A DNA stretch of 64,000 nt, from positions 2,604,001 through 2,668,000 of the forward strand of contig NZ_JRMB01000001.1 in the NCBI RefSeq assembly GCF_000759445.1, written 5' to 3'. The stretch comes from Pseudomonas lutea. Lineage in GTDB: Bacteria > Pseudomonadota > Gammaproteobacteria > Pseudomonadales > Pseudomonadaceae. The notes under the pieces are model-generated. The model saw nothing but the letters and a program-made list of their open reading frames with translations. It made no database searches and had not been told where the DNA came from. Position numbers and translations under genes: made by a program. How positions within the stretch are numbered: position 1 is the first letter of the stretch; every line of letters begins with the position of its first letter. This document shows positions 16,952 through 26,421 of this stretch, one piece after another.

Positions 16952-18667
16952 TTAACGCGCTGAAAGATGCACCACCATCAGCTGCACGGTTTCATTGCCG
17001 CGAAACTCGTTCAGGTCCAGTTTGTATGCCAGCTCGACCCAGCGCACGGTTGGATTGGGCCACACGTCGCGATCCACGCTGAACGCGATGCCTTCAAGCT
17101 TGACGCTGCCGCATTCGGTCTTGAGTACCATCTTTAAATGGCGCTCGCCGACGACACGCTGCTCGACCAGCTGGAACACACCATGGAACAACGGTTCGGG
17201 AAAATGCTGTCCCCACGGGCCGGCGTTGCGCAGCGCCCGGGCAAGCTCAAGATGAAACTCCTCCACCGCCAGAGTGCCGTCGGACAATAACCGGCCGGTC
17301 AGGTCTTCTTCATTGAGCTGGCGGCGCACCTCATCGTCAAACGCTTGGGCAAACGCCGGGAAGTTTTCTTCCGGTAGCGACAACCCGGCCGCCATGGCGT
17401 GGCCACCAAATTTACTGATCAGTTCGGGATGCTGCGCCGCCACGGCGTCGAGTGCGTCACGGATGTGAAACCCCGGCACCGAGCGCGCCGAACCTTTGAG
17501 CACCCCTTCGCCCGCACTGGCGAACGCGATGGTCGGGCGGTGGTACCGCTCTTTCATGCGCGATGCCAGAATTCCGATCACGCCCTGATGCCACTCCGGC
17601 TCGAACAGGCACAGCCCGAACGGCATGGATTCCAGTGGCAGGTCCTTGAGTTGCGCAAGCGCCTCGCGCTGCATGCCCTGCTCGATGGATTTGCGGTCCT
17701 GATTAAGCTCATCCAGGCGCACGGCCATCTCCCGGGCCGATGCTTCGTCATCGCACAGCAGGCATTCGATGCCCAGGCTCATGTCGTCCAGACGCCCGGC
17801 TGCGTTCAGGCGCGGGCCGATGATGAACCCCAGGTCAGTAGAGGTGATGCGTGACGCCTCGCGACGGGCCACATCGAGAATGGCGCGCAGCCCGGGGCGT
17901 GCACGTCCGGCCCGGATGCGCATCAGTCCCTGATGCACGAGGATGCGGTTGTTGGCGTCCAGCGGCACGACGTCAGCCACGCTGCCCAGCGCGACCAGGT
18001 CCAGCAACTCGCCCAGATTGGGCTGGGCACGGCCATTGGCCTCGAACCAGCCGGTGTCGCGAAGCCGCGCACGCAAGGCCATCAACACATAGAAAATCAC
18101 GCCGACGCCCGCCAGCGATTTGCTGGGGAAGGTGCAGCCGGGCTGGTTTGGATTGACGATAGCGTCGGCCGCCGGCAATTCATGGCCAGGCAAGTGATGG
18201 TCAGTGACCAGCACCTGCAACCCTGCCGCCTTGGCCGCCGCGACGCCCTCAACGCTTGAGATTCCGTTGTCGACGGTCATCAGCAAATCGGGCTGACGCT
18301 CAAGGGCGACCTGCACGATCTCCGGCGTCAGACCGTAGCCAAACTCGAACCGATTGGGCACCAGATATTCCACATGAGCCGCGCCCAGCAGGCGCAGCCC
18401 CAATACACCGACCGTGCTGGCTGTCGCCCCGTCAGCGTCGAAGTCGCCCACGATGAGGATGCGCTGACGCTGCTGCAACGCGGTCACCAGCAAATCGACC
18501 GCCGCATCAATTCCCTTGAGCTGTTGATACGGGATCAACCGGGCCAGCCCCTTGTCGAGCTCCGCCTCCGACGCTACGCCGCGCGCAGCATATAAACGGG
18601 TGAGCAAGGGTGGCAGGTCGCCAAGAAAAGGAAGGGTGTCAGGTAACTCGCGTGGTTCGATGCGCAT
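16952..18667 (-). CDS. recJ: RecJ, single-strand-specific 5'-3' exonuclease
   Basis: Resects 5' ends of single-stranded DNA in RecF-pathway recombination, mismatch repair and base excision repair. The 571-residue protein is usual for the family. Metal-binding DHH-family motifs are seen: GDFDADGATAS (74-84), TVDNGIS (131-137) and the DHH itself at 156-158 (VTDHHLPGHE). The DHHA1 domain carries SKFGGHAMAAGLSL (about 420-433), followed by the OB-fold C-terminus. The ATG at 18667 is the first in frame and gives the normal N-terminus. Next to yaeQ, as in other Pseudomonas. Confidence 0.97.
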   Translation of the reverse strand: MRIEPRELPDTLPFLGDLPPLLTRLYAARGVASEAELDKGLARLIPYQQLKGIDAAVDLLVTALQQRQRILIVGDFDADGATASTVGVLGLRLLGAAHVEYLVPNRFEFGYGLTPEIVQVALERQPDLLMTVDNGISSVEGVAAAKAAGLQVLVTDHHLPGHELPAADAIVNPNQPGCTFPSKSLAGVGVIFYVLMALRARLRDTGWFEANGRAQPNLGELLDLVALGSVADVVPLDANNRILVHQGLMRIRAGRARPGLRAILDVARREASRITSTDLGFIIGPRLNAAGRLDDMSLGIECLLCDDEASAREMAVRLDELNQDRKSIEQGMQREALAQLKDLPLESMPFGLCLFEPEWHQGVIGILASRMKERYHRPTIAFASAGEGVLKGSARSVPGFHIRDALDAVAAQHPELISKFGGHAMAAGLSLPEENFPAFAQAFDDEVRRQLNEEDLTGRLLSDGTLAVEEFHLELARALRNAGPWGQHFPEPLFHGVFQLVEQRVVGERHLKMVLKTECGSVKLEGIAFSVDRDVWPNPTVRWVELAYKLDLNEFRGNETVQLMVVHLSAR

Positions 18668-18726
18668 TCAGGTTCCGCTGGGATTTCTCGTTGGGGCTGT
18701 TCGGTATGGCGATGCCGGGGCCTGGA

Positions 18727-19269
18727 TCAGCCTCGCTCGCCCGCCAGCCACTGCAATTGCACTTCGTGCTGGCCGCGATCATCGGTCACGAAAATCGTGC
18801 CTTCGCTGATCATCACGTCCCACTTGATCACTCGCGGCATGTCTTTGGACAAAACTTCCAGAGCGTCTTGCGGGACCGAGGCGATATTGACGTTCTTCAA
18901 TGTCTTGATCGCTGGCACCACTTTACCTTCCCACACGCGCAGGCTGCCGTACGCCAGCAGACTGGTGCGCTCGGTGCGCCGCGAGCACCACGTCAGACGA
19001 TCGGCGTCGGGTTGGCCAACCTCGATCCAGTGAAGCACGCGGTCGTCCAGGCTTTTTTCCCACAGCGCGGGTTCGTCGACGTCCGACAGACCACGGCCAA
19101 ACGACAGGTGCTCGTTGTACCAGAAGGCGTAGGCCAGCAGGCGCACGGTCATGCGCTCTTCGGTCTCCGAAGGGTGACGGGCGATGGTCTGCTTGACGTT
19201 TTCGTAGACCCCGCGATCAAGATCGGTGAGGTTGAGTTCGAACTTGTAGGTCGTGGACGGCTGGGCCAT
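18727..19269 (-). CDS. yaeQ: YaeQ family protein
   Basis: A 180-residue protein with full-length YaeQ character (TTYKFELNLTDLDRGVYENV at the start, ETEERMTVRLLAYAFWYNE, GQPDADRLTWCSRR). The family has a PD-(D/E)XK nuclease-like fold, but its cellular role is not established; early reports tied YaeQ to hemolysin/RfaH regulation. It lies 59 bases upstream of recJ on the same strand, a conserved pairing suggesting co-transcription. Confidence 0.92.
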   Translation of the reverse strand: MAQPSTTYKFELNLTDLDRGVYENVKQTIARHPSETEERMTVRLLAYAFWYNEHLSFGRGLSDVDEPALWEKSLDDRVLHWIEVGQPDADRLTWCSRRTERTSLLAYGSLRVWEGKVVPAIKTLKNVNIASVPQDALEVLSKDMPRVIKWDVMISEGTIFVTDDRGQHEVQLQWLAGERG

Positions 19270-19580
19270 GAACGGGCTTCTAGAGAGACAGGAAAGGCGG
19301 CAAGTCTACCCGATGCCGGCTCGTTGAACGACCGAACTCGATGAGCGATACGCGCAGCCCTTGCAAACGAGAGCTGACGCACAGCGTGGGTGATGCTTTA
19401 CTCAAGGCCGCTTGACCTGTGTTAAACAAGTGAAGCACAACGCCGATACCCTGCTGCGAGACACTGTCGATGAGGATCAACGCATCTGCGGCTGTTCATG
19501 ACTGCTGTACTTCCGCGCCCGCCAGGTGCAGTAACGACGGACGGATAGCCGGTCGGATTTTTCGGGATTTACCTCAACGG

Positions 19581-20474
19581 ATGGTCAACGCTCCCATGCC
19601 TGTCAGCGGTTATCGAGTGCGTGTCTTACTGATCGCAACCCTGCTCGCATGGCTCCCCGGCCCGGCGCACGCCCGCGATACACTGATCTGGCTGTTGCGC
19701 GATTTTCCGCCGCTGACCATATTTACCGGCCCATTGGCCGGTCAGGGCGCCATCGACAAGCTCATGCCCGAGCTGACGGCGAGGATGCCCGAGTACGATC
19801 ATCAGATCATGCACGTCAACCGGGCGCGTGGAACCCAGATGCTCAACGATCCCACGGTGTTCGCCTGCGATCCCACCCTACTGTGGACGCCGGAGCGCGA
19901 CAGAACCATGCTCTTCTCCATCCCCTCCTATGCCACCCCCAGCAACGGCGTCACCATCGAGCGCCATCAGCGAGCGCTGTTCGCACCTTTCATCGACGCT
20001 GACGGCCGCCTGGACCTCGGTGCATTACTGGCCAGCGACAGCGTCGATGTCGGCATTGTCGGAGAGCGCAGCTATGGCTCCGTCATCGACAAGGTATTGC
20101 GCGAGACGACCCGTCCCAAACGTCTGATCCTGCACTACGGCAACACGGCGGTGGGCAGCATGCTGGAAATGGAGCGCCTGGACCGTTTTCAAGCCATCAT
20201 CAGCTATTGGCCGGAAGCCCGTTTTCATGCTCAGGCGCGAGGCATTCCTCTTGAGGATCTGGAGTTTTTGCCCGTCAAAGGCGTGCCTAAATACCAGTTT
20301 GCTCACATTGCCTGTTCGAAGACCGAAAAGGGCCGCGCGGCAATGGAAATCATCAACAGGGAGATGCGCGTGCTGCGCGTGACGCGTTTGATAGATTTTT
20401 ACGCGGAATGGATGGCGAAGAAGGAAGAATACCTGCACGACGCTCAGTCATTCTTCGACGAGCCGCAAAACTGA
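19581..20474 (+). CDS. TIGR02285-type periplasmic protein, solute-binding fold
   Basis: A 297-residue exported protein. A Sec signal peptide is visible after the start (VRVLLIATLLAWLPGPAHA), and the mature part resembles the family of conserved Pseudomonas proteins related to amino-acid-binding (SBP3) folds: DTLIWLLRDFPPLTIFTGPL, then VFACDPTLLWTPERDR and SVDVGIVGERSYG. No transporter genes accompany it, so it may sense rather than import. The start is uncertain: ATG 19581 and ATG 19596 both precede the signal peptide, with only weak ribosome binding sites; a longer frame from 19470 is less likely. Confidence 0.78.
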   Translation: MVNAPMPVSGYRVRVLLIATLLAWLPGPAHARDTLIWLLRDFPPLTIFTGPLAGQGAIDKLMPELTARMPEYDHQIMHVNRARGTQMLNDPTVFACDPTLLWTPERDRTMLFSIPSYATPSNGVTIERHQRALFAPFIDADGRLDLGALLASDSVDVGIVGERSYGSVIDKVLRETTRPKRLILHYGNTAVGSMLEMERLDRFQAIISYWPEARFHAQARGIPLEDLEFLPVKGVPKYQFAHIACSKTEKGRAAMEIINREMRVLRVTRLIDFYAEWMAKKEEYLHDAQSFFDEPQN

Positions 20475-20517
20475 ACCGGCCATGGATGCTAGCGGCGCAG
20501 AGGGCCAAATCCCGGGC

Positions 20518-20554
20518 AAAAAGAAACCCCGAGCAGCGGGGAGACTGCTCGGGG
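20518..20554 (-). terminator. Intrinsic terminator of the DUF3509 gene
   Basis: CCCCGAGCAG (20527-20536) pairs with CTGCTCGGGG (20545-20554). On the minus strand the stem is followed by TTTCTTTTT (20526-20518). Confidence 0.8.
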
Positions 20555-20667
20555 TCAACCGTGGTCCATCTTGGACCCGTATGGCAGGCAGCATGAACAC
20601 CGGAGCACAATGCCTGCGCCTGCCATAACTGATAGGAGCCTACCGAATGGAGAAGGTTCCGCGCCGC

Positions 20668-20964
20668 TCAGACAAAAGGTCGAGCGGTGGCATACCCGGC
20701 AGACTGGGACAGGTTGCGCATGGCCGCAATGACGCAAGGTTCGATGCGCCCTTCCACGACCATCAAATCTCTGTGAAGCCCATCGACAACATCGGTCAGC
20801 TGGCGTTTATCACCCAACTGAGCAGCGGAAAAATTGCGCTCGATCACGATGGCACCGGTTGCATTTTTCAGCGTCACCAGACGCTCGCCCAATGCACCGG
20901 CAGGGCCAATGTTCACCTGATAAGGGGACAGCGCTTCGCTTAGGAGCAAGCTGATATTTTCCAT
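20668..20964 (-). CDS. DUF3509 protein
   Basis: A 98-residue protein starting MENISLLLSEALSPYQVNIG. The family, typical of Pseudomonas, consists of small uncharacterised single-domain proteins, usually several paralogues per genome. It has a conserved pattern of short beta strands (LVTLKNATGAIVIERNF) followed by an amphipathic helix (LTDVVDGLHRDLMVVEGRI). I chose ATG 20964, where family similarity begins; two GTG codons lie just upstream in frame. It is a single gene with its own terminator. Function unknown. Confidence 0.82.
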   Translation of the reverse strand: MENISLLLSEALSPYQVNIGPAGALGERLVTLKNATGAIVIERNFSAAQLGDKRQLTDVVDGLHRDLMVVEGRIEPCVIAAMRNLSQSAGYATARPFV

Positions 20965-21115
20965 TCGGATCACCACTCAACAATTTGAATGCAAAGGTGC
21001 TAACCAATGACCATTGGCAGCATCGGAAAGTTCTGGGCGCTTGATGCGCCGGCAGGCGTAAGCAAACCGCAGCGACCTGATTTCCGAGCATGCCTGCCTA
21101 ATGTGACAGACGAAC

Positions 21116-23302
21116 TCATGCGTCTGGCGTGCGCGCCTGTCCCATTTCCGCCAGTAGCCGCTTGAGCTGGCAAGCCGTCTGCTCGGCAGCATGGCGCGCG
21201 TCCTTGAGCTCGGCTTCCAGGCGCTTACGCTCGCCGATGTCCATCCAGCCGCCGAGCAGCCCCTGCAGCTGACCATCGGCGCGGTGGTAAGGCACCATCC
21301 ACAGCCATACGTCCACCTGTCGCCCAGCCAGCTGCAAAGTGCGCTCTGAAAACACCGGCGTCTGCGTGTCCAACAGCGTCATGAAAGCTTCGTGCATGCG
21401 CTCGGCATGGTCGCGGGGAAAAAGATCGACATCGATCAAGCGTCGCCCTTGCATCTGTTCGTAGCTGATGCCGAAGCTCTCTTCATAACTGCGATTACAC
21501 GCGACCAGGCGGCCTTGCAGGTCGTGCACGTGAATCGGATTGGCGATGGCATCGAACAGTGTGCGCCGGAACGCCAACTGATCGCCCAACTGCGCCTCCG
21601 CCCGCAGGCGCTGATGCGCCTGATATTTGAGACGGCTGCTCCATGCCAGGGAAACCAGGCCCAGCAATAGCGACGTACTGACCACCCAGTAGACCCATGC
21701 AGGTACACGCCTCCACAGCGAGGCTTGGGGATTGGGCGCACCCAGCCATTTCAGGCGGATCGCGCGCATTTCCCCGACAGGAAACTCCTCCAGGGCCTTG
21801 TTCAGTATCCCCAGCAGTTGGGGGTGGGTCTTGACGACTGAAAACCTGTCGGGCGACCACATGCCCTCCACGCTGCGCCCGACTCTGAGGTTCGCTGAAG
21901 GATACAACCATGCACCGGCCTCGTTCTGGATGGTGGCATCGGCATCGCCCTCCTCCACGAGTCGACGGGCATCTTCGTAAGTCCCCACAAGTTTTAGCTG
22001 GATCTGCGGGTGGCGCTCCCGGATGAACGCAAGCAGAGCATGCCGTGCGGGCAGCGCCAGGACCTTGCCGGTCATGTCCGACAGTTGAAAGGAGGTCGCC
22101 TGCTCGGCGCGTACCAGAAAAACCCAATTGTTGCCGCCGAACGCGTAGGTAAAGTTCAGCAGTCGCTTGCGCTCGACGTTTTCGGCCAGCGTGGTGTTCA
22201 TGTCCGCGCCACCCTCTGTAAGCGTCTTCAGCAATGCTTCGGTGGAGGCCGACTCCTGATGTATGAACTGCAGGCCGGTCATGCGCGAAATCCGCGCGAG
22301 CACATCGATATTCAGCCCCACCCAACGACCGTGAGCGTCCTTATAGATGTAGGGAGGGTGCTGGGTGGAGGCTACGATGACCTGGGGATGCTGGTGAATC
22401 CATTTGCGCTCCGGAGCGCTGAAATTCACTTGTCGCCGCGTCAGATCAGCCCCCAGCCCAAGGGTCCAGCGCGCCTGGATTTCTGCGTGTACGGCATCGT
22501 CCAGACCCGCCAGCGCACGGTTAAACAACTGCAACGCTTGGGTGTCCGTCTCACGAAAGGCAAAGGCAAAGCCCGAGGACGGCAGCAGACTGTCGAATTT
22601 GGTTTGCAAACCGAGATGCGGTCGCAAAAGGCTGTAGGACTGCACCGTCAGTTCGTTGGCGACGAATGCGTCGGCGTCATTTTGCGCCAGCGCCTCCATG
22701 GCGCTATGCAGTGTGGGCGCGAGCATGATTTCGCTGTAGGGGTAGATTTGCTGCACCTGTTCAAGATCAGCGTAGCCGTCCTGCAGAATCACCCGTTTGC
22801 CCTTGAGCGACGGTTGCAAGCCGGGGTCACTGCCCCGTCCGAAGACCACGGCGCGATCGGGCAGGTAGGCCTGCGTAAACGAGAGCCCGGGTATGGCTCG
22901 CTCGAATCCGCTGGCGCTGCTTAACAGGTCGATTTCCCCGGCAAGCAGCGCGTCTACCGCATGTGCGCGTTTGGCGAACCCGCGTACCTGCACCGGTATT
23001 GCCAGCCGTGTGCTCATCAGGCTCAGGTAATCGGCACTGATGCCTTGATAGCGGTTGCGGTCGGTGGTGATGTCAACGGGCTCATGATCCAGCACCGAAA
23101 TACCCACCTTGAGGACTTTGCGTGCCTCAAGCCACTGGCGGTCCGCGTCAGCAAGCGCCAGCGGCTGTTCATCGGGAGAATACGCACCCAGCACGAAGGG
23201 AACGGTCTGAATCGCATCAGCGGTCCGGCTCCACAGGCAGACAAAAATCAGCGACACCCATAGGGCTGATCCCAGACACAGAAAATGGCCGTTGCGTGCC
23301 AT
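21116..23302 (-). CDS. BvgS-like sensor protein lacking its histidine kinase
   Basis: A 728-residue membrane sensor. A signal/anchor segment (about 6-28) leads to two periplasmic Venus-flytrap SBP3 domains (about 55-275 and 290-510), one transmembrane helix (about 534-556) and a cytoplasmic PAS domain (about 576-700, FRRTLFDAIANPIHVHDLQG). This is the order of BvgS/EvgS-type sensors, but the protein ends about 25 residues after the PAS domain with LKDARHAAEQTACQLKRLLA then EMGQARTPDA. No HisKA, ATPase, receiver or HPt domain follows in any frame. It may be a decayed kinase or a receptor signalling another way. Start is uncertain: ATG 23302, or a GTG at 23326; neither has a strong ribosome binding site. 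No response regulator lies nearby. Confidence 0.85.
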   Translation of the reverse strand: MARNGHFLCLGSALWVSLIFVCLWSRTADAIQTVPFVLGAYSPDEQPLALADADRQWLEARKVLKVGISVLDHEPVDITTDRNRYQGISADYLSLMSTRLAIPVQVRGFAKRAHAVDALLAGEIDLLSSASGFERAIPGLSFTQAYLPDRAVVFGRGSDPGLQPSLKGKRVILQDGYADLEQVQQIYPYSEIMLAPTLHSAMEALAQNDADAFVANELTVQSYSLLRPHLGLQTKFDSLLPSSGFAFAFRETDTQALQLFNRALAGLDDAVHAEIQARWTLGLGADLTRRQVNFSAPERKWIHQHPQVIVASTQHPPYIYKDAHGRWVGLNIDVLARISRMTGLQFIHQESASTEALLKTLTEGGADMNTTLAENVERKRLLNFTYAFGGNNWVFLVRAEQATSFQLSDMTGKVLALPARHALLAFIRERHPQIQLKLVGTYEDARRLVEEGDADATIQNEAGAWLYPSANLRVGRSVEGMWSPDRFSVVKTHPQLLGILNKALEEFPVGEMRAIRLKWLGAPNPQASLWRRVPAWVYWVVSTSLLLGLVSLAWSSRLKYQAHQRLRAEAQLGDQLAFRRTLFDAIANPIHVHDLQGRLVACNRSYEESFGISYEQMQGRRLIDVDLFPRDHAERMHEAFMTLLDTQTPVFSERTLQLAGRQVDVWLWMVPYHRADGQLQGLLGGWMDIGERKRLEAELKDARHAAEQTACQLKRLLAEMGQARTPDA

Positions 23303-23372
23303 CAGGTAAAAATAGTTAAAAACCACAGGCTTATCCGAAAATTGAAATTCTTCGGAAGTGTGGCACGCAGAT

Positions 23373-23408
23373 AAAACAAGACCCGCTGCGGGGCGGGTCT
23401 TGTTTGTT
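23373..23408. terminator. Bidirectional terminator after thrC
   Basis: AACAAGACCCGC and GCGGGTCTTGTT form a long stem with T-rich flanks on both strands. It lies directly after the thrC stop codon (minus strand) and upstream of the sensor gene. Confidence 0.85.
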
Positions 23409-23422
23409 ACACGGCGATACGG

Positions 23423-24832
23423 TCAGAGAGGCTTGCCACGATTCCCATGCTGGCTGACAAAGGCCTGGACGGCTTTAAGGTCATTCGGCAGTACGGTGCA
23501 ACGCTCGTCTCGCTCAAACAAATCAGACAAATGTGCAGGCAGCTCAAGCGCTTTTCCTACACCGGCCTTCAGCACCGCATCCGGGAATTTGACCGGGTGC
23601 GCGGTTCCCAGAATCACCATCGGTGTGTCCAGGCTGCGGCGGCAGTCTCGCGCGGCCTTGACGCCGATGGCTGTGTGCGGGTCAAGCAATTCGCCAGTGC
23701 TGGCGAACACTTCAGCGATGGTTTCGCAAGTCTGCTCATCACTGACCGCCAGCGAATCAAACAGCTTGCGGGTCTCGGTCCAGCGCTCGTCTTCGACGCT
23801 GAAACCGCCGCCCTGCTTGAAGCTGTCCATAAGGCTGGCTATCGACGCGCCATTGCGGCCGTGCATATCGAACAACAAACGCTCGAAGTTCGACGACACC
23901 ATGATGTCCATCGACGGCGACAGGGTGGCGTGCAGGGTTTCCTTGACGTACTGGTTGCCGCTCATGAAGCGGTGCAGGATGTCATTGCGGTTGGTGGCAA
24001 CCACCAGCTGACTGATCGGCAGGCCCATGTTGCGCGCCAGGTAGCCTGCGAAGATGTCGCCGAAATTACCGGTGGGCACCGAGAACGCCACCGAGCGCGC
24101 CGGGCCACCCAACTGCAGGGCTGCGTGGAAGTAGTAAACGATCTGGGCCATGATCCGAGCCCAGTTGATCGAGTTCACCGCCACCAGACGTGTGCCTTTC
24201 AGAAAGCTCTGATCGGCGAAGCTGTTCTTGACCATTTCCTGGCAGTCGTCGAAGTTGCCTTCGATCGCGATGTTATGGATGTTCTCGCCGAAGATGGTGG
24301 TCATCTGGCGGCGCTGAACATCGGACACGCGGTTGTGGGGATGCAGGATGAAGATATCGACGTTGTCGCAGCGGCGGCAGCCTTCGATAGCGGCCGACCC
24401 GGTATCACCCGAGGTGGCGCCAATGATCACCACGCGCTCGCCGCGCTTCTCGAGCACGTAATCCAACAGGCGCCCCAGCAACTGCAGGGCGAAATCCTTG
24501 AACGCCAGCGTCGGGCCATGGAACAGCTCCAGCACCCACTCGTTGCCGTTGAGCTGACGCAGCGGTGCCACGGCGGCGTGGGAGAACACGCCGTAGGTCT
24601 CTTCGAGAATCTTCTTGAAGTCCGCGTCCGGGATACTTCCCGTCACGAACGGACGCATCACCCGAAAGGCCAGTTCGTGATACGGCAGCCCGGCCCACGA
24701 CGCGATCTCTTCCTGCGTGAAGCGCGGCAGGTTTTCCGGAACATACAGGCCGCCGTCGCTGGCCAGACCGGTCAGCAATACATCTTCAAAATTCAAGGCC
24801 GGCGCCTGGCCGCGGGTACTGATATAGCGCAT
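23423..24832 (-). CDS. thrC: Threonine synthase
   Basis: Last step of threonine synthesis: converts O-phosphohomoserine to threonine with pyridoxal phosphate. The 469-residue protein starts MRYISTRGQAPALNFEDVLL; the PLP lysine is in HGPTLAFKDFALQL, and the phosphate-binding glycine-rich loop is GATSGDTGSAAIEG. The ATG at 24832 gives the standard N-terminus; the frame extends 96 bases further without homology. It lies downstream of hom, its pathway partner, separated by 152 bases that carry short repeats but no gene. Confidence 0.97.
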   Translation of the reverse strand: MRYISTRGQAPALNFEDVLLTGLASDGGLYVPENLPRFTQEEIASWAGLPYHELAFRVMRPFVTGSIPDADFKKILEETYGVFSHAAVAPLRQLNGNEWVLELFHGPTLAFKDFALQLLGRLLDYVLEKRGERVVIIGATSGDTGSAAIEGCRRCDNVDIFILHPHNRVSDVQRRQMTTIFGENIHNIAIEGNFDDCQEMVKNSFADQSFLKGTRLVAVNSINWARIMAQIVYYFHAALQLGGPARSVAFSVPTGNFGDIFAGYLARNMGLPISQLVVATNRNDILHRFMSGNQYVKETLHATLSPSMDIMVSSNFERLLFDMHGRNGASIASLMDSFKQGGGFSVEDERWTETRKLFDSLAVSDEQTCETIAEVFASTGELLDPHTAIGVKAARDCRRSLDTPMVILGTAHPVKFPDAVLKAGVGKALELPAHLSDLFERDERCTVLPNDLKAVQAFVSQHGNRGKPL

Positions 24833-24984
24833 TTTTTCAAACCTTCGGTTTGGGCGGCAAGCTCCGAAAGGCAGGCTGCAAGTCAAAACGCTTCGTCTTT
24901 GACCTACCGCCCGGGGCCCGAAGCTCACCGCGATATAAGTTTGCTGTTACTTGCAGCTTGCCGCTTTAAAGCTTGCGGCTCGTC

Positions 24985-26289
24985 TCAGTTCAGATGCTCG
25001 ACGCGGATTCGCACAACCGGCCCGGCGACATCCTGCAACGCTTCCAGCGCTTCGATCGCATCGTTCATGCGCTGTTCGACCACGCGATGGGTCAGCAGAA
25101 TCATCGGCACCAGACCGTCATGCTCTTCGACTTCTTTCTGCATGATCGATTCGATGTTGATGCCGCGCTCGGACAGAATGCTCGCCACCTGTGCAAGCAC
25201 GCCAGGATGGTCCTTGGCCTGAATCCGCAGGTAGTAAGCGCTTTCGCACGCTTCGATCGGCAAGATCGGATGAGCCGACAGTGAGTCAGGCTGGAAGGCC
25301 AGATGCGGTACGCGATTCTCCGGGTCAGTGGTCAGCGCACGGACCACGTCGACCAGATCAGCCACAACCGACGACGCCGTAGGCTCCATGCCGGCACCCG
25401 CGCCGTAGAACAAGGTGGAACCGGCGGCGTCGCCGTTGACCATCACCGCGTTCATCACACCATTGACGTTGGCGATCAGACGATCAGCCGGAATCAGGGT
25501 CGGGTGGACGCGCAGCTCAATGCCGCTCGGCGTGCTGCGGGCGACGCCCAGGTGCTTGATCCGATAACCCAGCGCTTCGGCGTAATTGACGTCGGCGGTA
25601 GTCAGCTTGGTGATGCCTTCGGTGTAGGCCTTGTCAAACTGCAGCGGAATACCGAAGGCGATGGACGCCAGGATGGTCAGCTTGTGCGCTGCATCGATAC
25701 CTTCCACGTCAAAGGTCGGGTCGGCCTCTGCATAGCCCAGCGCCTGCGCTTCGGCAAGAACGTCCGGGAAGGTGCGGCCCTTCTCGCGCATCTCGGTGAG
25801 GATGAAGTTACCGGTGCCATTGATGATGCCGGCCACCCAGTTGATGCGATTGGCCGACAGGCCTTCGCGAATCGCCTTGATCACCGGAATACCGCCAGCC
25901 ACTGCTGCTTCGAAGGCGACGATCACGCCCTTCTCCCGGGCCTTCGCAAAAATCTCGTTGCCATGTACAGCAATCAGCGCCTTGTTGGCCGTGACGACGT
26001 GCTTGCCGTTTTCGATGGCCTTGAGCACCAGTTCGCGGGCGACGGTGTAGCCACCGATCAGCTCGATGACGATGTCGATTTCAGGGTTGCTCGCCACGTC
26101 GAAAACGTCGGCAGTGGTCGGGGTACCGGTAATCTGGCAATTGGGGTTTGGCGTACGCATGGCAATCTGCGCCACTTCGATTCCACGCCCGGCACGGCGG
26201 GCAATTTCCTCGGCGTTACGCTTTAGCACATTGAAGGTACCGCCACCGACAGTACCCAGCCCACAGATGCCTACTTTGACCGGTTTCAC
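24985..26289 (-). CDS. hom: Homoserine dehydrogenase
   Basis: NAD(P)H-dependent reduction of aspartate semialdehyde to homoserine, the branch-point step for threonine and methionine. In the 434-residue protein, the nucleotide-binding domain opens with KVGICGLGTVGGGTFNVLKR, the catalytic domain has VAGIINGTGNFILTEM and EGIDAAHKLTILASIAFG, and a C-terminal ACT domain (about 350-430, YYLRIQAKDHPGVLAQVAS) is the expected site of threonine feedback inhibition. The start is the GTG at 26289, with GGGGAG six bases upstream. An upstream ATG at 26319 would place the ribosome binding site inside the gene. Confidence 0.97.
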   Translation of the reverse strand: MKPVKVGICGLGTVGGGTFNVLKRNAEEIARRAGRGIEVAQIAMRTPNPNCQITGTPTTADVFDVASNPEIDIVIELIGGYTVARELVLKAIENGKHVVTANKALIAVHGNEIFAKAREKGVIVAFEAAVAGGIPVIKAIREGLSANRINWVAGIINGTGNFILTEMREKGRTFPDVLAEAQALGYAEADPTFDVEGIDAAHKLTILASIAFGIPLQFDKAYTEGITKLTTADVNYAEALGYRIKHLGVARSTPSGIELRVHPTLIPADRLIANVNGVMNAVMVNGDAAGSTLFYGAGAGMEPTASSVVADLVDVVRALTTDPENRVPHLAFQPDSLSAHPILPIEACESAYYLRIQAKDHPGVLAQVASILSERGINIESIMQKEVEEHDGLVPMILLTHRVVEQRMNDAIEALEALQDVAGPVVRIRVEHLN

Positions 26290-26390
26290 TATGAACTCCC
26301 CATAAAACGGCCGACGCAAGGCCGGCCGTGAAATCAGCCGCGATCAACACGGCCTGCTATTGACGAAGCGCGTCATAAAAGCCGCTTCAG

Positions 26391-26418
26391 GGTCTGTCGC
26401 AGGAGGCTGCGACAGACC
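26391..26418. terminator. Perfect 12-bp hairpin after dsbC
   Basis: GGTCTGTCGCAG and CTGCGACAGACC pair perfectly around a four-base loop, three bases beyond the dsbC stop codon. On the minus strand a T-run (CTTTTATG) comes only about 11 bases after the stem, so it could be a weak terminator or an mRNA-stabilising structure before hom. Confidence 0.45.
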
Positions 26419-26421
26419 GGA

